Under the pieces are notes generated by a model that saw nothing but the letters and a program-made list of their open reading frames with translations, did no database searches and was not told the origin of the DNA. This document shows, piece after piece, positions 56,309 through 64,000 of a stretch of DNA of 64,000 bases. The number at the start of each line of letters is the position of its first letter. Positions within the stretch are counted from its first letter, which is position 1. The translations under genes and the position numbers were made by a program. Origin of the DNA: Budorcas taxicolor (Eukaryota; Chordata; Mammalia; Artiodactyla; Bovidae); contig NC_068912.1 of the NCBI RefSeq assembly GCF_023091745.1, forward strand, positions 74,573,067-74,637,066. The letters are read 5' to 3'.

Positions 56309-56582
56309 CAGAGAAGGCAATGGCAACCCACTCCAGTACTCTTGCCTGGAAAATCCCATGGATTGAGGAGCGTGGTAGGCTGCAGTCCATGGGGTCGCTA
56401 AGAGTCGGAGACGACTGAGCTACTTCACTTTCACTTTTCACTTTCATGCATTGGAGAAGGAAATGGCAACCCACTCCAGTGTTCTTGCCTGGAGAATCCC
56501 AAGGACAGGGGAGCCTGGTGGGCTGCCGTCTATGGGGTCGCACAGAGTTGAACATGACTGAAGTGACTTAGCAGCAGCAGCA
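56309..56582 (+). mobile_element. BOV-A2 SINE, complete, perfect 11-bp TSD
   Basis: Two monomers and a cagcagcagcag tail. The duplication gttagtataat lies at 56,298-56,308 and 56,583-56,593. Confidence 0.95.
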
Positions 56583-56593
56583 GTTAGTATAAT

Positions 56594-57139
56594 ATAATTA
56601 ATAGCCAGTAAAATTATACATTATATAATTGAATATGATTGCTAATAATAAAAATATGCAGTTACAATTTTTTCATTAAAATTTAGATGCAGAAGTGATG
56701 GCTTGTGTCTGAGATGTCATTGCTAGGGCCTTTTAGAGGAGGGTAATCTTGCTGATAGAGAAACGAGATAAACTGTTCTCAAAATCAATTACAATTATAC
56801 AATATTTAATATACTCCTCTCAAATTGATGCAACTTATACTCTTTGTCTCAGGCTTCTTGTAAGAATTAATAATCTTTTCTTCAAAGAGCAATAAGCTCA
56901 CTACTTCAGTTGCTTTTTCTAGCCAAAGAGAAGAATAATAGAACAATCACATTTTCCCAAAAATAATTCATGAAAAAATGTGTCCCTGTGTTTGCATGCA
57001 GAAGTAATAGAACTCAGCTTCAATTATCTGAATGCTAACAATTTTCCAATCATTGCAAAAAAAACATTAACTCTGCCAATTCTTTCTTCAACTCCATCCT
57101 TATACTGAATTTTAAAGATAAGATATATATGTGTATATA
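56594..57139. other. No recognisable feature
   Basis: Very AT-rich. Confidence 0.45.
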
Positions 57140-57290
57140 ATTACTAAATAATAATTATGTACCAGGCACTACACTAAACACTTTATGTTCATTATCTCAT
57201 TTCGTTCCCAAAATACCCATAAGGAGTAGGTATGATTTTATTCTGTATTACATGTAAGAAAACTGTAGCTCAATGAAATTACCACATATG
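57140..57290 (-). mobile_element. MIR SINE
   Basis: attatgtaccaggcactaca, cattatctcatttcgttccc and ataaggagtaggtatgattt in antisense MIR order. Confidence 0.8.
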
Positions 57291-57654
57291 CCTGCCTGAA
57301 TATAAGATAACCCAGAATATCAGAATATAAGATAAACTTTTAATAACCAAATTAGAATATAAGCACAATAAAAATGAGAATAAGATCCTGATTAAATATA
57401 TGTATACCAACAAGAAAATAAACCTTAAAAGTAAAACATGATTTGATTGTCATATTTTATTTAGTTACATATTTATTTTAAATCACATACCCTGCAAATC
57501 AATGCATTATATTTAAAATATTAATTTTATACCTTCAAATTTCACTAAACAAGCTTATTTAAATTCTTCACATGGCTCTTAACATCAAAATCTTATTGAT
57601 CACTGTAACCACTTTTCTAACAAGTAGCAATTTTGCAGAAACAACCATTTGTAT
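57291..57654. other. No recognisable feature
   Basis: Very AT-rich DNA. Confidence 0.45.
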
Positions 57655-58010
57655 TAAAGTTTTCCAGAGAACAAAAAGGAAATAGGTAAATAGATGATAG
57701 CAAGATAGAAAGGCAGACAGATAGAGATTTTCTTGACATAAGGAACTGGCTCAAGTGATTACGAAGGCTGATAAATCCAAAATCTGCAGCATTGGTCTAT
57801 GGTATGGGAGACCCATGGAGAGCAGATGTTCTAGTTTCAAGGCCATCAGGCAGGAAGTGGTGATGTTACAGATAAAGTCAGAGGGCAGTTGGCTGGAGAA
57901 TTCTTTATTTCCTGGGGAAGGGTCAGACTTTTTGTTCTAGTCAGACTTTCAACTGATTGGATGAGGCCACCCACATTATGAAGGATAATCTGCTCCACTC
58001 TACTGACTAA
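57655..58010 (+). mobile_element. Old interspersed repeat, family not named
   Basis: ttttccagagaacaaaaagg, aaggaactggctcaagtgat, tgataaatccaaaatctgca and caactgattggatgaggcca are a widespread mammalian repeat that I recognise but cannot name safely. The fragment at 193-258 is the end of the same family. Confidence 0.55.
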
Positions 58011-58064
58011 AATGTTAATGTAATACAGTGTTAAAGTCTACCAATTTAAATTTCCACCCATTCC

Positions 58065-58157
58065 TCATTATGTTCATGTATTCTTCAGTCAAGGATTTAT
58101 AGAAATACATGAACATAATGAAAATATACATCTGTATATTTGTATAAACAGATGTAT
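58065..58157. repeat. Two adjacent perfect hairpins
   Basis: Hairpin 1: 18-bp arms 58,065-58,082 and 58,104-58,121 (tcattatgttcatgtatt and complement). Hairpin 2: 10-bp arms 58,126-58,135 and 58,148-58,157 (atacatctgt and complement). Confidence 0.9.
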
Positions 58158-58280
58158 GTACTGTTTTTAAATCCTCATCTAATAATTTTATTATCTTTGT
58201 CATTTGTTGATCTTGGATTTTTTTCTATTTGTCACAGGTCGTATTTCCCTGCTTATCTGCAGTTAATGATTATGTTAGTG

Positions 58281-58281
58281 G

Positions 58282-58316
<35 letters not shown>

Positions 58317-58547
58317 AAGTCGCATCAGTCATGTCTGACTCTGTGCGGCCCCATAGACGGCAGCCCACCAGGCTCCCCAGTCCCTGGGATTCTCCAGGCA
58401 AGAACACTGGAGTGGGTTGCCATTTCCTTCTCCAATGCATGAAAGGGAAAAGTGAAAGTGAAGTCGCTCAGTCGTGTCTGACTCTTAGCGACCCCATGGA
58501 CTGCAGCATGCCACGCCCCTCCGTCCATGGGATTTTCCAGGCAAGAG
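58281..58547 (-). mobile_element. BOV-A2 SINE with (TGC)n tail
   Basis: The tail is a perfect TGC run of about 11 units (58,283-58,316), followed by both antisense monomers. The final part is truncated at caggcaagagtaga. Confidence 0.95.
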
Positions 58548-58589
58548 TAGACATTGTGAATACTGTGTTTTTCAGTGAAGGCAGTATAC

Positions 58590-59172
58590 TCAGTTCAGTT
58601 CAGTTACTCAGTCGTGTTCGACTCTTTGCGACCCCATGGACTGCAGCATGCCAGGCCTCCCTGTCCATCACCAACTCCCAGAATTTACTCTAAACTCATG
58701 TCCTTTGAATCGGTGATGTCATCCAACCATCTCATCCTCTGTTGTCCCCTTCTCCTCCCACCTTCAATCTTTCCCAGCATCAGGGTCTTTTTGAGTGAGT
58801 CAGTTCTTCGCATCAGGTGGTCAAAGCATTGGAGTTTCAGCTTCAGCATCAGTCCCTCCAATGAATATTCAGGACTGATTTCCTTTAGTACAGACTGATT
58901 TGGTCTCCTTGCAGTCCAAGAGACTCTCTCAAGAGTCTTCTCCAACACCACACTTCAAAGGCATCAATTCTTCGATGTTCAGCCTTCTTTATGGTCCAGC
59001 TCTCACATCCATACATGACTCCTGGAAAAACCATAGCTTTGACTATATGGACCTTTGTCAGCAAAGTAATGTGTCTGCTTTTTAATATGCTGTGTAGGTT
59101 TGTCATAGCTTTTCTTCCAAGGAGCAAGTGTCTTTTAATTTCGAGGCTTCAGTCACCATCTGCAGTGATTTT
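58590..59172 (-). mobile_element. RTE-BovB 3' fragment
   Basis: ctcagttcagttcagttact at the left, through the C-terminal domain (antisense of SWTIKKAEHRRIDAFEVWCW) to the gcagtgattttgga truncation. Frames of 80-88 residues remain. No TSD recognised. Confidence 0.92.
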
Positions 59173-59545
59173 GGAAAAGATAGCTTTCTCCAAAACTTTC
59201 CCTCAAATTATCTACATCTTATTTATAATAAATTCATTTCCTAGCAAAGAAAACACATGCAATAATACTTCTGAAAATCACCATTCAAATCAGATGCAAT
59301 GTATACAATAATTTCCATCTTTAGAGTATATATAAATGTTTGATTAGATGTCATTTTTATATCCAGTGCAAACATGTATTTTTAATTTGGTGTTACACAT
59401 CAAATTTCCAACATATTGGAAGATATCACTTAATAAGGGCTGCCAAACTAACTTGTCTCTTCTTAGTGTCAGAATACAGATTTTCCTGCCAACTCTAAGC
59501 ACATATTTAACTTTCTTTTTAAGTGTGTAATTGATCAGCCTTTGT
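59173..59545. other. No recognisable feature
   Basis: AT-rich DNA. Confidence 0.45.
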
Positions 59546-59555
59546 ACTGTTCTAT

Positions 59556-59679
59556 TGGAGAAGGAAATAGCAACCCACTCCAGTATTCTTACCTAAACAA
59601 TTTCATGGACAGAGGAGCCTGGCAGGCTACAGTCCGTAGAGTCACAAAAAGTCAGACATGACTGAGCAAGTATCCACAC
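59556..59679 (+). mobile_element. Bov-A SINE body, 10-bp TSD
   Basis: tggagaaggaaatagcaacc to gactgagcaagtatccacac. No tRNA-like head. The perfect duplication actgttctat lies at 59,546-59,555 and 59,680-59,689. Confidence 0.92.
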
Positions 59680-59689
59680 ACTGTTCTAT

Positions 59690-60619
59690 GAATTGCATGT
59701 CTGCTTCTATTAATTAATATAAAGCTTTACAAGCATATCACTGTTATTCACTGGGATGAATCAGAGGTTTCTTCATATACTTCTTCAAATAATCATTATT
59801 AATAAAATATACTAAAAATTAAAAATTTTAGCACTTACTTAAAATAAGTTAATTAATGAGATCAGTGAGACAGGTTTGATGGATTCAACAACCTTACATT
59901 GTATTTTATGGATGACAGTTGCCATCTTCTGTTAGTGCCATTTTATTTTAGTTTTGTTTTGTCTGTAGTATATGAAGATATTGCTTTCATATATTTATAA
60001 CTTTTATGTATTGGATTTCACAGACAATATTATTTTTATTAAATATATCAATATTTCCCTTATAAAAACTATTTTTGAAAACCACTATTTCAGATGAGCC
60101 AAAGCTTCAATGTTCAGGAAAACCTTAGACTGCTTTTCTCTGGATCTTCTTGTCTTTTTCTTGACCCTCTCTATGTAGTCTCTTCCCCCCGTTTCTACCT
60201 CCTATGACAGGCAGAAAGGCTTCTCTACATGTCATTTTCATAACCATCATTTCTAATAATAGCAGAGGCATAACAAAATTTAACTAACATTTCCTCTATT
60301 AGTAAGTATTCACTTTGTTTTCAATATTTCTTCATTACAATGAACAATATCTAAAGATGTTCAGGACTACACACTATTTCCTTTTTTAGATTATTTTCTC
60401 ATGACAGACACAAAGTAGTAGAGTATTGGATTAAAACTACTATTACCCATTTCTGAAAAGACTTTTAGCAAGACAGTTCAGTAGATAGTAAGAACCACAT
60501 CAAATTAGAAAGCAAATGCCATCTTAAGTCATCTGCTCAAATCTAATTTGAGCAGAAGAACCTCTGCCTTTTAAGTCACAGATATTAACCTGTTAAACGT
60601 TTGTTTTTCATTCTTTGCT
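59690..60619. other. No recognisable feature
   Basis: AT-rich; possibly old L1 traces near 60,280-60,360, not assigned. Confidence 0.4.
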
Positions 60620-60870
60620 TCAGGGAATTTCCCTTACCACTCCCAAGGCTGGGGTTATGTTCCTTCCTGGGGGCCCCGAGGGGCCTTTTTGCTTTTTCCT
60701 GTCACAGCACTAACTGTTTCACAAATGCTTATTCATGTTTCCTATTCCCTAGACTACGTATGTGCCACCAGAGGATTTACCTTGTTCACTGATATATTTC
60801 GCAGAACCTGAAACAGTGGCACACAGTAAGGGATGCTATAAATTTTGCTGAGTTAATTCCTTATTTTTAT
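60620..60870 (+). mobile_element. Probable L2 3' fragment
   Basis: cttcagggaatttcccttac, ctgtcacagcactaactgtt and ggcacacagtaagggatgct fit the sense L2 end. A short GC-rich stretch (tgggggccccgagg) lies inside. Confidence 0.5.
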
Positions 60871-61159
60871 TAAGGAAGTGACTACATATCCTTTTCCATG
60901 ACCTTAAAATTCACGATTTGGGGGTCTGAATTTTGTCCTACAAGGTACAGCAGTGCTTACCATACTTCATGGCACACAGACATGCCAAAAAGTAAGTTTT
61001 GAATGAATTATTTAACTAGTTCATTCACGTTTTAAAAGGACATGATATTCCAGAACAAACAAAATCTGAAAAGTGTACCGTTTTAGGATTTGGGGATTAA
61101 AAAGAGATCTAGCAGTCAAGGTAAACATTTGCTTACTTGATGTGTCATTTGCATTTCAG

Positions 61160-61290
61160 ACCTGAAGCTAGCATTGTCTGTGTGAGATCTTAAGCAAGTC
61201 AACTATTCTTCTTAGTTTCAGTTTCCTCATGTATAAAATTATGTGGTTAGATCAGATAATTAGTATGAGTTCTTCCAGCTCATTCTAAAC
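61160..61290 (+). mobile_element. MIR-family SINE fragment
   Basis: gtgagatcttaagcaagtca, agtttcagtttcctcatgta and taaaattatgtggttagatc. Confidence 0.7.
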
Positions 61291-61469
61291 TTTACTTTAG
61301 GAGGGTATTTATTGGGTTATAATTAAGATAATATGACACAAAGAACTCAATAACCCTGTGCTTTATTTTTCTGATTTGTTTTGTTTTACTGTAATTTCTT
61401 AGTTACATTTCTTTGCAACAATATAACTACTTGTGAAAGCCTGATAAAGTTAGGTGATGGTCCACTGTT

Positions 61470-62784
61470 CAGTTCAGTTGCTCAGTCGGGTCCAACTCTT
61501 TGCAGCCCCATGAATTGCAGCACACCAGGCCTCCCTGTCCATCACCAACTCCCAGAGTCCACCCAAACTCATGTCCCATGAATTGGGGATGCCATCCAAC
61601 CATCTCATCCTCTGTCACCCCCTTCTCCTCTTACCCTCAATCTTTCCCAGAATCAGGGTCTTTTTTAAATGAGTCAGTTCTTCGCATCAGGTGGCCAAAG
61701 TACTGGAGTTTCAGCTTTAGCATCAGTCCTTCCAATGAACACCCAGGACTGATCTCCTTTAGGATAGACTGGTTGGATCTCCTTGCAGTCCAAGGGACTC
61801 TCAAGAGTCTTCTCCAACACCACAGTTCAAAAGCATCAATTCTTCTGCACTCAGCTTTCTTCACAGTCCAACTCTCACATCCATACATGACAACTGGAAA
61901 AACCATAGCCTTGACTATATGGACCTTTATTGGCAAAAGTAATGTTTCTGCTTTTCAACATGCTATCTAGGTTGGTCATAACTTTTCTTCCAAGGAGTAA
62001 GCGTCTTTTAATTTCATGGCTGCAGTCACCATCTGCAATGATTTTTGGAGCTCCCAAAAAATAAAGTCTGACACTGTTTCACCACATATTTCCCATGAAG
62101 TGATGGGACCAGATGCCATGATCTTTGTTTTCTGAATGTTGAGCTTTAAGCCAACTTTTTCACTCTTCTCTTTCACTTTTATCAAGAGGCTTTTTAGTTC
62201 CTCTTCACTTTCTGCCATAAGGGTGGTGTCATCTGCATATCTGAGGTGATTGATATTTCTCCCAGCAATCTTGATTCCAGCTTGTGCTTCTTCCAGCCCA
62301 GTGTTTCTCATGATGGACTCTGCATAAAAGTTAAATAAGCAGGGTGACAATATACAGCCTTGATGTACTCCTTTTCCTATTTGGAACCGGTCTGTTGTTT
62401 CCATGTCCAGTTCTAACTGTTGCTTCCTGACCTGCAAATGGGTTTCTCAAGAGGCAGGTCAGGTGGTCTGGTGTTCCCATCTCTTTCAGAATTTTCCACA
62501 GTTTATTGTGATCCACGCAGTCAAAGGCTTTGGCATAGTCAATAAAGCAGAAATAGATGTTTTTCTGGAACTCTCTTGCTTTTTCCATGATCCAGCGGAT
62601 GTTGGCAATTTGATCTCTGATTCCTCTGCCTTTTCTAAAACCAGCTTGAGCATCAGGGAGTTCACGGTTCACGTATTGTTGAAGCCTGGCTTGGAGAATT
62701 TTGAGCATTCCTTTACTAGTGTGTGAGGTGAGTGCAATTGCGTGGTATTTTGAGCATTCTTTCACTTGAAATGAAAACTGACTC
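61470..62784 (-). mobile_element. RTE-BovB LINE, 1,315 bp, 9-bp TSD
   Basis: cagttcagttgctcagtcgg at the left; the right end is close to atgaaaactgactc. The perfect duplication tccactgtt lies at 61,461-61,469 and 62,785-62,793. About 20 bp are missing near 62,765 compared with sibling copies. Confidence 0.95.
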
Positions 62785-62789
62785 TCCAC
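61976..62789 (-). pseudogene. BovB RT relic, frameshifted
   Basis: Upstream frame (62,331-62,789): fingers and palm start with QAGFRKGRGIRDQIANIRW and FCFIDYAKAFDCVDHNKLW. Downstream frame (61,976-62,437): GVHQGCILSPCLFNFYAES, catalytic RYADD at residues 66-70 and the thumb. One extra T near 62,398 separates them, judged from siblings. Endonuclease absent. Confidence 0.87.
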
Positions 62790-62793
62790 TGTT

Positions 62794-63534
62794 AAAAGAC
62801 AGTAAAGGTGGTGTGCCCCTAATGGTCATCAGAGGTGTTATCTGGGGCCATGAATGTTTCTTTGTTTTGATGGGCAGGTTGTTATTGTGGTTGTTGCATA
62901 ATCAACTAACATTAAAGCTCCGTGTAGCTCTTTCAAGATTCTGGCAGGCTTTTCAGAGACAAGACATGCTTTACTGTATGCCAACTAATTTCAATTAAAA
63001 AATAAGCTAAGTTACTCTCCAAATTCATCTCCTTTTGAAAGGTTTAAAACTAGCTATCTTTTACGACTCCAGGGGTTAAATCAAATTATCTGGAAATCTA
63101 ATAGTTTTGCTCCTACATTTTAACTGCCATTTCAGTTGGCACTAATCCTTCGGTAGACAAATAATTATATATTTGCACAATTGAATGTGCTAGTCTTGGG
63201 AAGGGTAAAGGAATGACCATATTTCTCCATCTGTCCCCTGGTTTCTCATAGAGATAAGGCACACAAATACATCACTTGGAGTGCAAGTCAGTGATTAGCA
63301 GTGCAAGAAAGAAGCCCACAGCAAAGTCAAGAGTGGTTGCACAGGTTTATACACTAGAAGAACACTCCGTAGAGGACACATGGAAGAAAGGGAGACAAGG
63401 CACTGTGCCTAACACAGGTTAGAGGGCAGCACCTCTGAAAAAGGAAAGGGGGGGGGGGGATCTAGCAAACTACACAAATACACATTTTTATTGTTATAAT
63501 TTTATTACTATAAAATGTGCTTCTGGTTCAACAG
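62794..63534. other. No gene; G12 run at 63,448-63,459
   Basis: Unique-looking. The uninterrupted run of 12 G is preceded by an AAGG-type purine stretch. Confidence 0.5.
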
Positions 63535-63802
63535 CTTGCTGCTAAGTTGCTTCAGTCATATCCGACTCTGTGCGACCCCATAGATGGCAGCTCATCAGGC
63601 TCCCCCATCCCTGGGATTCTCCAGGCAAGAACACTGGAGTGGGTTGCCATTTCCTTCTCCAATGCATGAAAGTGAAAAGTGAAAGTGAAGTCGCTCAGTC
63701 GTGTCTGACTCTTCATGACCCCATGGACTGCAGCCTACCAGGCTCCTCCATCCATGGGATTTTCCAGGCAAGAGTACTGGAGTGGGGTTCCATTGCCTTC
63801 TC
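63535..63802 (-). mobile_element. BOV-A2 SINE
   Basis: gctgctaagttgcttcagtc at the left, both monomers with the ccaatgcatgaaagtgaaaa linker, ending gccttctctgag. Only two CTG-type units remain in the tail. Confidence 0.93.
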
Positions 63803-64000
63803 TGAGACCTGTCCCAGGCCCCACTGTACATGAGGAGCAGGGTTTGGCTTGGTGGCCCTCCCCTTACCTCATGCCCCACTGCCTTAAATAGGTCTGCAGT
63901 ACCTAACATTTCTGTTCTTCAGACATTTCTGTGTTAAATATTAATAAAAGCTTACAAATCCACAGGGAAATCAAAGTAAAACAATTCTGGTTTAACAGAA

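Noticed and set aside
1..64000. CRISPR arrays, bacterial operons, phage or plasmid modules
   Set aside because: No regularly spaced direct repeats, no ribosome-binding-site/ORF organisation and no prokaryotic genes. The repeat content is that of a ruminant nuclear genome.

Overview
This is ruminant (almost certainly bovid) nuclear DNA. The evidence is the repeat content. About ten RTE-BovB LINE fragments, roughly 25 Bov-tA/Bov-A SINE copies (tRNA-Glu-like heads with an intact B box, such as GGTTCGATCCC at about 8,446), five two-monomer BOV-A2 SINEs, two CHR-type cetartiodactyl SINEs and ruminant-type L1 tails lie on a background of old mammalian L2, MIR, MaLR (MLT1-like) and L1M remnants. Cattle, buffalo, sheep and goat cannot be told apart from this sequence alone. 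Family names are from memory of the consensus sequences; no database search was run.

I find no host protein-coding gene, no exon with convincing splice context and no RNA gene. The only long open frames with recognisable protein similarity are broken BovB reverse transcriptases. The window reads as intergenic or deep intronic DNA. It is AT-rich and CpG-poor, apart from a small GC-richer patch near 40.2-40.35 kb that holds a good CTCF-like motif.

Layout. 0-8 kb: Bov-tA, an antisense L2, a BovB with an internal 381-bp duplication, BOV-A2 and CHR SINEs, then the longest BovB (5.7-7.5 kb, minus strand), whose RT is broken mainly by one frameshift. 8-17 kb: Bov-tA copies, a duplicated MIR, MLT1 LTRs, a split L2 and a nested Bov-tA cluster. 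17.5-19.6 kb: a plus-strand BovB followed by a CHR SINE. 20-29 kb: mostly old L2/MIR/L1M, a BovB at 24.3-25.2 kb and a long antisense L2 ORF relic at 25.5-26.6 kb. 29.8-33.5 kb: a BovB with perfect target-site duplications (TSDs) and several dated SINE and L1 insertions. 33.5-36.9 kb: old LTR-like and unresolved DNA. 37-41 kb: a dimeric Bov-tA, an unexplained 99-bp inverted repeat with a 1.06-kb spacer, the CTCF-like site and a (GT)n tract. 41-48 kb: MIRs, SINEs, and an L1 end joined to a BovB end. 48.3-50 kb: BovB inside L2. 51-54.2 kb: an L1 with 5' inversion, itself split by 1.45 kb of non-L1 DNA. 54-64 kb: L2, MIR, BOV-A2 and BovB copies.

The working relationship here is between parasites. 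BovB supplies reverse transcriptase and endonuclease in trans, and Bov-tA and BOV-A2 end in BovB-like 3' sequence. Nested insertions with readable TSDs give a relative chronology (MIR/L2, then BovB, then Bov-tA). I did not find a convincing new functional system. The strongest unexplained structures are the inverted repeat at 38.7/39.9 kb, the split L1 at 51-54 kb, and the Bov-tA dimer that appears to have moved as a unit.
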